From positions 1 to 20,662 of the forward strand of contig VGPI01000008.1 in NCBI GenBank assembly GCA_016875595.1: 20,662 nt of DNA, in the 5' to 3' direction. A model generated the notes under the pieces. It saw only the letters and a program-made list of their open reading frames with translations. It did not search any database and had not been told where the DNA came from. Source of the stretch: Candidatus Cloacimonadota bacterium (GTDB lineage Bacteria; Cloacimonadota; Cloacimonadia; Cloacimonadales; Cloacimonadaceae). Position numbers and translations under genes: made by a program. Positions 6,803-14,625 of this stretch are shown piece by piece (the stretch's first letter is position 1; the number at the start of each line of letters is the position of its first letter).

Positions 6803-9403
6803 ATGAACGATAAAACCAAGATAATCAACATCCAGATAGAAGATCAACTGAAGCAGGCATACCTGGACTATTCGATGAGCGTCATCGTGTCCCGGGCGCT
6901 GCCGGATATCCGCGATGGTCTCAAGCCGTCCCAACGCCGGATCATTTATGCCATGCACGAGCTTAACCTCAGCCCGGGTGGGCACTTCCGAAAGTGCGCC
7001 AAGATCGCCGGTGATACATCGGGTAACTATCATCCCCACGGCGAACAGGTGGTCTATCCCACGCTTGTCCGTTTGGCACAGCCATGGAATATGCGTTATC
7101 CTCTGATCGACGGACAGGGAAACTTTGGTTCCATCGATGGTGATCCTCCGGCAGCCATGCGTTATACCGAGGCAAGGCTGCACAAGATCACGATCGAGAT
7201 GTTGGATGAACTCGACAAGGATACGGTGGATTTCCGTGGCAATTATGATGATACGCGCAAAGAACCGGAGGTCTTTCCCAGCCGGATACCGAATCTATTG
7301 GTGAATGGGTCTTCAGGGATTGCGGTCGGTATGGCGACCAATATGCCTCCACATAATATTGGTGAGATCTGCGACGCTATAGTAGCGATGATCGATAACC
7401 CAGAATTGCAGTCACTCGAACTGCTCCAATACATCAAAGGTCCCGATTTCCCCACCGGTGGATTTATCATGGGTACTGCCGGGATAAATGACTACTTTGA
7501 GACCGGACGGGGTAGAGTGATCATGCGCGGCAAAGCAGAGATCGAAACGGCCGCAAATGAGCAGGAATCCATCATTATCAGCGAGATCCCCTATCAATTG
7601 AACAAGACCATCCTGATCGACAAGATCGTGGATCTGGTCAAAGAAAAGAAGATCGAAGGAATCAGTGACCTGCGTGATGAATCCGGACGTGACGGTATGC
7701 GCCTGGTAGTCCAGATCAAACGTAATCATGATGCCCGCGTGATCTGTAATCAACTGTACAAATTCACTCCACTGCAAAACACCTTTGGGGTGATCAATCT
7801 CTGCCTGATTGATGGCGTACCGCAGGTGGTCAATATGCGGGATATGATCCTCAATTTCATCGAGTTCAGGCATGATACGCTGCTGCGCAGGATCAACTTC
7901 GAGCTCAAGAATGCGGAAGACCGGCTGCATATCCTGGAGGGCTACCGGATCGCCCTGGATAACCTCGACGAAGTAATTGCCACCATCCGGGCGTCCCAAA
8001 CGCCTCTGGAAGCAAATGAGCAACTCCAGGCACGATTCGCCTTGTCCGAGATCCAGGCAAAAGCCATCCTGGAGATGAGGTTACAACGCCTGACAGGACT
8101 GGAAAGAGAGAAGATCGAGCAGGAATACAATGAACTGCTGAAGACGATCAAACGGCTGCGTGACCTGGTCGAGAAACGTGAATTGAGAATGAAATTGATG
8201 AAAAAGGAAATCCTCGAGATCAGGGAAAAGTATTCCGGACCAAGACGAACCGTGATCGTCCCCGGTGGAGATAGCAGCTTGAACCTCGAAGACCTCATTG
8301 CCGATGAGATGATGGTCGTTTCCATTACTCATGATGGATATATCAAGCGTTTGTCGATCGATACCTATAAGTGTCAGGGCAGAGGTGGGAAGGGACTGAC
8401 GTCCAGTAACCTCAAGGAAGAGGACTTTATCCAGTATGTCTTCGTGGCATCCGCCCATTCCTATATTCTGTTCTTTACCAATTTCGGTAAGTGCTATTGG
8501 GTAAAGGTATATGAGCTGCCGGAAGCCAGTCGCACGGCACGCGGTAAAGCGATCATCAATGTTATTAAACTGACGGAAGGGGAAAAGATCCGTGCCTTTG
8601 TCACGCTGAAACATTTCTCCGAAGATCAGAGTATCGTCATGTGCACGCGCAATGGCTTGATTAAAAAATCCGCACTAAACCTGTTCTCGAGACCGCGCAG
8701 TACCGGACTCAATGCCATCAAGCTCCGTGAGGATGATGAACTGATCGACGCCCGGATCACTGAGGGCAATGACGATATCCTGCTGGCTACGCATGATGGC
8801 TTCTGCAATCGGTTCAATGAAAAAGATGCGCGGGAGACGGGCAGGTTTACTCAAGGTGTCAAGGGTATCCGTTTGCGCAATGGAGATTATGTGATCTCTA
8901 TGACGGTCATCAATCAGGAATTCACCATCGAAAATGGGATTCCCAATACCAAGACGCTCCTGGCAGTCAGCGAAAATGGCTTTGGTAAAAGGACTGTAAT
9001 CCCGGCATATCGTTTAACCAGGCGGGGCAGTATCGGAGTGATCACCCTCAAAACGACGATCCGTAATGGACATCTGGCTGCCCTCATGATGGTCGATGAA
9101 AAGGATGACCTGATGATCATCACCAAAGAAGGTATGATCATCCGCCAAAAAGTTGCTGATATCTCCCAAGTTAGCCGAAATACCCAGGGCGTTAAACTGA
9201 TCAATCTCAATCTCGGTGATAAAGTGCATGATATTACGATCATAGCTGCCGAACCGGATGATAATCAGCTGGATCTGGAAGCTCAGATGCTGGCAGAGAA
9301 AGCAAAAATGCTGCCGGAGCAAAAAACTGCTGAGGAACTGGACTTGGCTGAACCAGAGCAATCGGAAATAGATGAAGTATTAGATGATGAAGATATGGAT
9401 TAG
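6803..9403 (+). CDS. gyrA: DNA gyrase subunit A
   Basis: The 866-residue DNA breakage-reunion and wrapping subunit of gyrase. The winged-helix region carries the active-site Tyr121 in AAMRYTEARL, preceded by the usual DGQGNFGSIDGDPPA. The coiled-coil and tower region runs to about residue 495. The C-terminal beta-pinwheel that wraps DNA follows, with its GyrA box at 525-531. That box reads QGRGGKG instead of the common QRRGGKG. An acidic tail (about 835-866) ends the protein. In the quinolone pocket the stretch is HPHGEQVVYPTLVRLAQ, so the positions equivalent to E. coli Ser83 and Asp87 are Gln82 and Pro86. The ATG has AAGGAG at 6790-6795 upstream. The next gene, for a lipoprotein, starts 20 nt before this stop. 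The adjacent gyrB and the GyrA box argue for gyrase rather than topoisomerase IV. Confidence 0.98.
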   Translation: MNDKTKIINIQIEDQLKQAYLDYSMSVIVSRALPDIRDGLKPSQRRIIYAMHELNLSPGGHFRKCAKIAGDTSGNYHPHGEQVVYPTLVRLAQPWNMRYPLIDGQGNFGSIDGDPPAAMRYTEARLHKITIEMLDELDKDTVDFRGNYDDTRKEPEVFPSRIPNLLVNGSSGIAVGMATNMPPHNIGEICDAIVAMIDNPELQSLELLQYIKGPDFPTGGFIMGTAGINDYFETGRGRVIMRGKAEIETAANEQESIIISEIPYQLNKTILIDKIVDLVKEKKIEGISDLRDESGRDGMRLVVQIKRNHDARVICNQLYKFTPLQNTFGVINLCLIDGVPQVVNMRDMILNFIEFRHDTLLRRINFELKNAEDRLHILEGYRIALDNLDEVIATIRASQTPLEANEQLQARFALSEIQAKAILEMRLQRLTGLEREKIEQEYNELLKTIKRLRDLVEKRELRMKLMKKEILEIREKYSGPRRTVIVPGGDSSLNLEDLIADEMMVVSITHDGYIKRLSIDTYKCQGRGGKGLTSSNLKEEDFIQYVFVASAHSYILFFTNFGKCYWVKVYELPEASRTARGKAIINVIKLTEGEKIRAFVTLKHFSEDQSIVMCTRNGLIKKSALNLFSRPRSTGLNAIKLREDDELIDARITEGNDDILLATHDGFCNRFNEKDARETGRFTQGVKGIRLRNGDYVISMTVINQEFTIENGIPNTKTLLAVSENGFGKRTVIPAYRLTRRGSIGVITLKTTIRNGHLAALMMVDEKDDLMIITKEGMIIRQKVADISQVSRNTQGVKLINLNLGDKVHDITIIAAEPDDNQLDLEAQMLAEKAKMLPEQKTAEELDLAEPEQSEIDEVLDDEDMD

Positions 9404-9965
9404 TGGCACAATAGCAATATGTTGCCTACTGTTGACGGCGTGTGCCAGCAGTGCGTTTTTTCCGATGCCCACCTCCGTGGTGAAGGTCGATGATACGTTT
9501 GCCATTATCAGGACGGACAGCCTTTTGGTTGTTGTCCGTCCCGAAAAGGCTATGCTCGATTCCCAAATATTGTCCAGAAACTACTTTGCCATATTCGTCC
9601 AGATCAAGAATCTGTCTCCCAAGACCATATCACTGAAGAATACTTCGGTTGCAGTTGTTGCTGATGGATTTCAGTTTGATCCTTTGCCATTGGACTATCT
9701 GCTGAAGCTGTTACGCCTGGAACAGATGACCACCCAAACCGATGACCCATTCAACCATAAGTCAAGTATGGTGTCAATTGAGGAACAGCAGGATGCCTAT
9801 GTCACTTTGATGCGGAGTTACCTGGTCATATCTGATTTGATGCCAAACTCGACGATGGGAGGATATATCTTCTTTGCAAACTCAATAAAAGGTGCCTCTG
9901 AGTTCATTCTGCATCTGGGTCAGTGGAATATATTGTATGAGCGAAGGCAAAAAAACAACAATTAG
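9384..9965 (+). CDS. Small predicted lipoprotein of unknown function
   Basis: A 193-residue protein with a lipoprotein signal peptide: positively charged start (MMK), hydrophobic core at about 4-17 and lipobox LTAC with Cys20 as the lipidation site. The mature part (about 174 residues) reads as mostly beta with alternating hydrophobics (TFAIIRTDSLLVVVRPE, YFAIFVQIKNLSPKTISL), like a single immunoglobulin-type or DUF-type beta domain, then a helical stretch near 110-150. I do not recognise a family. It overlaps the end of gyrA by 20 nt in another frame, so its translation is probably coupled to gyrA. No strong ribosome site is seen. ATG 9387 is an equally good start, two codes differing by one Met. 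A candidate promoter follows it. Expected location: inner or outer membrane, anchored by lipid. Confidence 0.8.
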   Translation: MMKIWISGTIAICCLLLTACASSAFFPMPTSVVKVDDTFAIIRTDSLLVVVRPEKAMLDSQILSRNYFAIFVQIKNLSPKTISLKNTSVAVVADGFQFDPLPLDYLLKLLRLEQMTTQTDDPFNHKSSMVSIEEQQDAYVTLMRSYLVISDLMPNSTMGGYIFFANSIKGASEFILHLGQWNILYERRQKNNN

Positions 9966-9966
9966 C

Positions 9967-9995
9967 TTGACAATATCTGGAAAACTGAATACAGT
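9967..9995 (+). promoter_or_regulatory. Candidate sigma70-type promoter for the isoprenoid/envelope gene run
   Basis: A perfect TTGACA (9967-9972) and a 17-nt spacer precede TACAGT (9990-9995, 4/6 match to the -10 consensus) in the 77-nt gap between the lipoprotein and polyprenyl synthase genes. The predicted start near 10002 leaves a leader of about 40 nt. It is the only sizeable gap in the run from gyrB to the LVIVD gene, which makes a promoter here plausible. Motif evidence only. Confidence 0.45.
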
Positions 9996-10031
9996 GCAAT
10001 CGACATAGTCAATGCATCATTATTTGAATAA

Positions 10032-10038
10032 GGGAGAG
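10032..10038 (+). promoter_or_regulatory. Ribosome binding site that supports a TTG start
   Basis: GGGAGAG lies 4-6 nt ahead of the TTG at 10043. No ATG in frame lies nearby, and the protein family's N-terminal helix begins right here, so the TTG is the best start. Confidence 0.7.
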
Positions 10039-10042
10039 ACCA

Positions 10043-10930
10043 TTGCTCATACAGAGATATTTTGAAACACGGCTCGAATTGATAGAGAATGCTCTGAAGT
10101 CGTATCTCAGCTTTGATAACATTTATTCTAAGAATCTGATTGAAGCTATGCGTTATACTGTTTTCTCCGGTGGGAAACGGTGGCGTCCACTACTGACAAT
10201 TGCTGTCTATGAGATGCTGACCAATCCCCGAAAGAATTCGGATCTGAGTGACATCATAAAAGCTGCCTGCGCTCTGGAATTGATCCACAATGCATCTTTG
10301 ATTCATGATGACCTTCCTCAAGTGAACGACCGTAAGGACAGACGTGGCAATCAATCCTGTCACCGTAAATTCGGTCATGCCACTGCCATTATGGCAGCGG
10401 ACGCTTTATACACTATTGCCTTTGAAGTAATCGCTGGTTTATCAGATCCAAAGAAGGCACTGACCGGTGTGCGGATGCTGTCAGATTATTGCAAGACCTA
10501 TGGCATGATCGGAGGTCAGGCGGTTGATCTGTTGAATAAGCGTAAGGTAATGAAACTGAATACTCTCAGATTCATTGACCTAAAGAAGACCGGCTCCTTA
10601 TTGGAGGCAGCGGCGGATCTTGCCTGCCTTATCGCTGAGACAGATGCGGAAACAAGGCAACTAATGATCAACTATACCCAGAATCTCGGCTACGCTTACC
10701 AGATCATAGAAGACATTATTGAGGATTACAACAGGAGCGGAGATGATCTGGACTTTTCTCAGGACTTTATCCCGACCTCAAAGTCCAGTTACACCGGTCT
10801 GATGGGTTTTGACAAGGCAAGGCATGCGGGGGAAAAACTACTGCTTGAATGCACCAAGATCATCAGACCATATCCCAATAACGACATCCTCAACGAGTTC
10901 ATCCAGATGATTCAAGAACGGTTGCCATAA
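10043..10930 (+). CDS. Polyprenyl diphosphate synthase homologue (trans-isoprenyl, FPP/GGPP synthase-like) with altered Asp-rich motifs
   Basis: A 295-residue all-helical isoprenyl diphosphate synthase homologue; the family condenses isopentenyl diphosphate onto allylic diphosphates in the cytoplasm. Family marks: GGKRWRPLL (about 44-52), SLIHDDLP with Asp89-Asp90, DRRGN, YGMIGGQAVDL (about 154-164), and KTGSLLEAAADLA (about 179-191). The first Asp-rich motif reads DDLPQVN, so the last Asp of DDxxxxD is Asn95, with Asp96 beside it. The second motif reads EDIIE (223-227) instead of DDxxD, with Asp228 next. The fifth residue before the first motif is Ala rather than aromatic; in this family that tends to go with longer products. 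The start is TTG. The stop is 1 nt before the next ATG, so it is coupled to the PHP phosphatase gene. It may be an active enzyme with shifted metal ligands or a diverged paralogue; a standard synthase elsewhere in the genome would favour the latter. Confidence 0.88.
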   Translation: MLIQRYFETRLELIENALKSYLSFDNIYSKNLIEAMRYTVFSGGKRWRPLLTIAVYEMLTNPRKNSDLSDIIKAACALELIHNASLIHDDLPQVNDRKDRRGNQSCHRKFGHATAIMAADALYTIAFEVIAGLSDPKKALTGVRMLSDYCKTYGMIGGQAVDLLNKRKVMKLNTLRFIDLKKTGSLLEAAADLACLIAETDAETRQLMINYTQNLGYAYQIIEDIIEDYNRSGDDLDFSQDFIPTSKSSYTGLMGFDKARHAGEKLLLECTKIIRPYPNNDILNEFIQMIQERLP

Positions 10931-10931
10931 C

Positions 10932-11729
10932 ATGATCGATATCCATTGCCATATCCTGCCCGATATCGATGATGGCTCAAAAAGTGTGGACGCTTCACTT
11001 GCTCAGTTACGTGCCATGGCAGATGGCGGTATAACGGATGCATTCCTTACTTCTCATTATTTTCGTGGGCACTACCAGTACAGCAAAGACGAATATAAAG
11101 CCAAGTACAATACCTTTGCTCAGGAAGTAGCTCACCAGCAAATCGGGATAAATCTGTACCCGGGTTTCGAAGTATTCTTGCTTCCGGGAATAGAGGATGA
11201 TGTCCAGTCGATGGGATTGACGATGGGCGAATCCGCTTATGTATTGGTTGAAACGGAGTTAAATGGAAGACCCACGGACGATTATGGGTCGATGTATCAG
11301 TTATTGCGGAAGGGATTCAAACCTATACTGGCACATGTGGAGCGATATGTGGGAGTGATGCTCAATCCCTATGAAGCTTACAATCTGATGATCCAGGATA
11401 TCTATCTCCAGCTAAATGCCGGCAGCTTATTAGGAAGTTACGGCAGTAAGGTGGAGAGCACCGCTTGGTATCTGGCTGAGCAGGGCTGGGCACATTTTAT
11501 CGCTTCGGACGATCACGTCAGATCTTCCTATGAGCATATGTTAGCCGCCAATATCATTGTCAGTGACAATATCGACCGCTATACTGCCGATCTTCTGTTT
11601 GATGAACACCCCCGATACATCATAGAAAACAAACGCATCCAGAGAAACTACGTCAAAGTCTTGAAGGACAATTCATCTAACCGACTCAATCGTCGATCTG
11701 CGGGTTTTTTCAACCGGCTTTTTAGGTAA
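10932..11729 (+). CDS. PHP-domain phosphatase of the CpsB/CapC/YwqE family
   Basis: A 265-residue PHP (polymerase and histidinol phosphatase) metallo-phosphoesterase, most like the tyrosine-protein phosphatases CpsB/YwqE that act on bacterial tyrosine kinases controlling capsule and exopolysaccharide synthesis. Metal-ligand motifs are visible along the chain: MIDIHCHILPDIDDGS (His5, His7), TSHY (His42), GFEVFL (Glu80), VETEL (Glu107), ILAHVERY (His135) and ASDDH (Asp193, His195). The family's usual TPHH string reads TSHY here. The length matches the family (about 240-270). The start lies 1 nt after the previous stop without a clear ribosome site of its own. The stop TAA overlaps the next ATG (TAATG at 11727-11731). 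No BY-kinase gene is seen in the window, so the substrate could be a kinase elsewhere or another phosphoester. The family call is good; the substrate is inferred. Confidence 0.87.
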   Translation: MIDIHCHILPDIDDGSKSVDASLAQLRAMADGGITDAFLTSHYFRGHYQYSKDEYKAKYNTFAQEVAHQQIGINLYPGFEVFLLPGIEDDVQSMGLTMGESAYVLVETELNGRPTDDYGSMYQLLRKGFKPILAHVERYVGVMLNPYEAYNLMIQDIYLQLNAGSLLGSYGSKVESTAWYLAEQGWAHFIASDDHVRSSYEHMLAANIIVSDNIDRYTADLLFDEHPRYIIENKRIQRNYVKVLKDNSSNRLNRRSAGFFNRLFR

Positions 11730-12703
11730 TGGCGATCAAGATACTGATTACCGGAGGGACGGGTTTAATCGGCGGGAAGGTGCTTACTCGTCTATTGGAG
11801 AAAGGTACAAACTATCAGATAACAGCTCTGATCAGGCCGGAGACGAAGGCACAACGAATAAACCGCATTAAGGGACAAGTGGAGATCATTCCGATCGATC
11901 TTACCGATGTACACGGAATCAGACGGTATCTCGACAGCAACACCTTTGACCTCATTGTTCATATAGGAGCGCTAAGAGGGGGCAGGAAGTTTGATAGGAC
12001 GGCATTTTACAAAGCCAATGTGCTGAGTACGGAGCAATTCATCGAATCTGCCATCATTCATCAAAGCAGATTGTTGTTCTGTTCATCGGTGGGAGTATTT
12101 GGAACGATCCCGTTGGAGATACCGGCAAACAATCGCAGCCCCAAAGTTCCGGACAGTTACTACCATTACACCAAGATCGAAGCCGAAAAGAGGATCAATT
12201 CCGCTATCCTCCGGGGTCTGAATGCCCTCATTTTACGCCCGGCAATTACTTATGGAATTGGTGATTATGGCTTCCCCTATCAGATGGTACGACTGGTCGA
12301 TAAGCGCTTATTTCCGTTGCTGATGAAGAGGATCTGGATCCATCTATGTCATATTGAGACCATCACCGATGCCTTTATCCGGGTGATGGAAAATGAATTC
12401 GAGAATGGACTCACCCTCAATATAGCCGACCGGGAGCCCGTCCAAATGACAGACCTGATCAATTTCATCTCCCGTGAGTTACATAAACGTAATTACTCAA
12501 AATCGATGGTTTTTGATGAAAAGCTGTTCCGTCTGGGCGAACGGATCTCCGGTTGGCTCAAAAACGAACTCTGGCTCAGCCGGTTTAAGCTCATCTCGCA
12601 CAGTTGGTTCTTTGATGTTCAGGATGCCTACGATTTGTTATCTCTAACTCCCAGATACACCATCCCGGACTTCCGGATCGTGGTCCAGGATTATCTCCAG
12701 TAA
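11729..12703 (+). CDS. Extended SDR NAD-dependent epimerase/dehydratase family protein
   Basis: A 324-residue Rossmann-fold protein of the extended short-chain dehydrogenase class, acting on nucleotide sugars, sterol-like or isoprenoid substrates in the cytoplasm. The N terminus has the NAD(P) motif TGGTGLIGG (8-16), with an acidic/Arg region after strand 2 (LIRPET). FCSSVGVFG supplies the catalytic Ser, and YHYTK gives Tyr145 and Lys149. LRPAITYGIGDYGFP (about 170-185) is the typical substrate-side loop, and CHIETITDAFIRVMEN matches the conserved HVxDxAxAxxxA helix. It starts on the last base of the preceding stop, so it is translationally coupled, and its stop is directly followed by the next ATG. 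Neighbours suggest a sugar or lipid modification step for the envelope, but the substrate cannot be read from sequence. Confidence 0.88.
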   Translation: MAIKILITGGTGLIGGKVLTRLLEKGTNYQITALIRPETKAQRINRIKGQVEIIPIDLTDVHGIRRYLDSNTFDLIVHIGALRGGRKFDRTAFYKANVLSTEQFIESAIIHQSRLLFCSSVGVFGTIPLEIPANNRSPKVPDSYYHYTKIEAEKRINSAILRGLNALILRPAITYGIGDYGFPYQMVRLVDKRLFPLLMKRIWIHLCHIETITDAFIRVMENEFENGLTLNIADREPVQMTDLINFISRELHKRNYSKSMVFDEKLFRLGERISGWLKNELWLSRFKLISHSWFFDVQDAYDLLSLTPRYTIPDFRIVVQDYLQ

Positions 12704-13624
12704 ATGGCTATCCCGATCATTCACGACTGGCGAAAATACTACATTACCAGACATGAAGGGATGGGCTCTTCCTATGAGCGGATCATTCTCAATCGTAAGC
12801 TTCACTTCATTCAAAAGCACTACCAGATCCGGACCGTGATCGAGACCCCATCCTTTGGATTTACCGGAATTTCCGGGATTAATTCGATGAATCTGGCAAA
12901 AAATGCCTGCCAGGTCACTCTTGAGGATCATGATCCCGAGCGGCTGAAGCTGATCCATGAGATCTGGAACGAAGTCGGTTTACCGGTCACAACCAGGTCA
13001 AACGGCGATTATTCAGCCCTCGATCATCCCGATAAGTCCTTTGATCTGGCATGGAATTTCTCCGCCTTATGGTTTGTGTCATCATTGCCTGCTTTTCTCA
13101 GTGAATTGAGCCGCATCACCAGCAAGGTGATCTTGCTCTGCATCCCCAATCAAATGGGCTGGGGATTTAGAATGCAAATGAAAGATGCAGACCCTGCATC
13201 GCTCCAGGATATCCACATCGAAAACCTGTCGCAGCCCCTGATCTGTCGTACTATGCAGGGTCTCGGTTGGAAACTGGTCGAGACGGACTACATTGACTGC
13301 CCACCCTGGCCGGATATCGGCACCAGCAAAGAAGAATTCCTGATGCGTCATGATTGGTTGAGGGCAATTCTGAGCCCTTTTGTGACAATCAGGAAGAATA
13401 CCGAAGGATCGGGGGATGCCAATGGCCCTCCGCTTTCCTTATCTATTCTAAAATACTACAACGGCAGTGACCCGTCATTTCCCGATAGAATGTTACGGCA
13501 TAGCTGGTTCGAAAGGATAGTACCAAGCTTGGTAAAACGATTCTGGGCACATCACCGATACCTGCTGTTTACCCCTGATCCGGATGATCAGTCATTTGCA
13601 ATGACCAGCGAAATCCACCCATGA
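12704..13624 (+). CDS. Predicted class I SAM-dependent methyltransferase-like protein
   Basis: A 306-residue protein whose middle resembles a class I Rossmann methyltransferase. Residues about 42-75 (TVIETPSFGFTGISGINSM, then TLEDHD) fit motif I and the acidic end of strand 2. DKSFDLAWNFSALWFV (about 109-124) fits motif IV, followed by a helix and a hydrophobic strand VILLCIPN that continues into a methyltransferase-type core. The glycine loop is loose compared with the usual GxGxG, so the SAM site should be treated as probable. The C-terminal third (about 220-306) has aromatic and basic stretches and no family I recognise. It begins immediately after the SDR stop and ends in an ATGA overlap with the membrane protein gene, so the three are co-translated. 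It could methylate a lipid or isoprenoid intermediate made by its neighbours; that is inference. Confidence 0.65.
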   Translation: MAIPIIHDWRKYYITRHEGMGSSYERIILNRKLHFIQKHYQIRTVIETPSFGFTGISGINSMNLAKNACQVTLEDHDPERLKLIHEIWNEVGLPVTTRSNGDYSALDHPDKSFDLAWNFSALWFVSSLPAFLSELSRITSKVILLCIPNQMGWGFRMQMKDADPASLQDIHIENLSQPLICRTMQGLGWKLVETDYIDCPPWPDIGTSKEEFLMRHDWLRAILSPFVTIRKNTEGSGDANGPPLSLSILKYYNGSDPSFPDRMLRHSWFERIVPSLVKRFWAHHRYLLFTPDPDDQSFAMTSEIHP

Positions 13625-14625
13625 ACAAACGTAACCTGTCATTACTTACCGGTTTGATTCTGGGTTTGGTCATGATCCTGGTCTGGCTGCATTATGTCGA
13701 TGTAAGCCAGATGCGACTTCACATGTTAAAAGCCGACCTTGGATTGATCGGATTGGCAGTCCTTTTATACCTCAGCGCCTATTTCATCCGTTCGATCAGG
13801 TGGAATCTCCTGCTGCGTCAGAAGGTCCAGCTTTCTATCTGGCAAACCTGGATCTTTGTCTGGGGTGGAAATTTTGTCAATTACCTGATCCCGATAAGGT
13901 TGGGCGAACTGGTCAAGGCATGGTTCGTCAGAAGGCATCACCAAATTCCCGTAGCTCAGTCCTTACCTTCCATCTTTATCGATAAGTTCTTTGATACGAT
14001 TGCGATCTTTTTCATCCTGATCACGTTGTTCTTTATCCCGGTCGGTCATTCCAAGGCAATGCTGATCCTGGTAGCCCTATCTATCATTGTTTTCCTGGTG
14101 TTTCTGGCGATGATCCTGATGGCGGTCTTCTTTAGAGTTCAGATAGTATCGATCCTTAACCGCTTTTTCGGCTGGTTGCCCAAACGCCTGCGGGAAAAAG
14201 TAGCGGGAAATCTGGAGATGTTCATTTCCGGGCTCAATATGTTTGAGCATCATTGGATGGTTTTGGTGGGAGCGGTGCTTTTAACTGTGCTCGGAGTGGT
14301 TTTGGATGGATTGTACTTCTTTTACATCATACTCGCGTTTGGCCAGCAATTACCATTCTTCATGGTTTTATTTGGTTACACTTTGATCAATCTGTCCTAT
14401 GCCCTGCCTCAACCACCGGCTCAATTGGGCAGCAACGAATGGATGATGATCATCGTCTTTTCCATCGGATTTGGGTTGACGAAAGACAGCGCTGCGGCGA
14501 TTATGGCTTCAGCGCATATTCTAACGGCGGTGATCATATCCCTATTGGGAGTTATCGCCTTCGGAATTTCAGGTTTCAGCATCCTCAAAACGATCTTTAA
14601 GGGAGAACAGATAAATGCAAAATGA
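13621..14625 (+). CDS. UPF0104 / lysylphosphatidylglycerol synthase TM-region family membrane protein
   Basis: A 334-residue multipass inner-membrane protein with about seven to nine hydrophobic segments, at roughly 8-26, 40-57, 78-95, 122-142, 144-172, 214-240, 243-262, 272-288 and 298-325. Family marks of the AglD/MprF flippase-like region are present: YFIRSIRWNLLL after the second segment, then GGNFVNYLIPIRLGELVKAW and IDKFFDTIAIF. The last of these is the conserved cytoplasmic-side D-hydrophobic helix, and NLSYALPQPPAQLGSNEWM is the conserved proline-rich loop. Related proteins move or modify lipid-linked substrates such as lysyl-PG, hopanoid or glycolipids. It starts in an ATGA overlap with the methyltransferase-like gene and overlaps the moxR start by 11 nt. 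With an isoprenoid synthase homologue, SDR and methyltransferase-like protein in the same run, export of a modified lipid is a fair guess. Confidence 0.88.
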   Translation: MNKRNLSLLTGLILGLVMILVWLHYVDVSQMRLHMLKADLGLIGLAVLLYLSAYFIRSIRWNLLLRQKVQLSIWQTWIFVWGGNFVNYLIPIRLGELVKAWFVRRHHQIPVAQSLPSIFIDKFFDTIAIFFILITLFFIPVGHSKAMLILVALSIIVFLVFLAMILMAVFFRVQIVSILNRFFGWLPKRLREKVAGNLEMFISGLNMFEHHWMVLVGAVLLTVLGVVLDGLYFFYIILAFGQQLPFFMVLFGYTLINLSYALPQPPAQLGSNEWMMIIVFSIGFGLTKDSAAAIMASAHILTAVIISLLGVIAFGISGFSILKTIFKGEQINAK

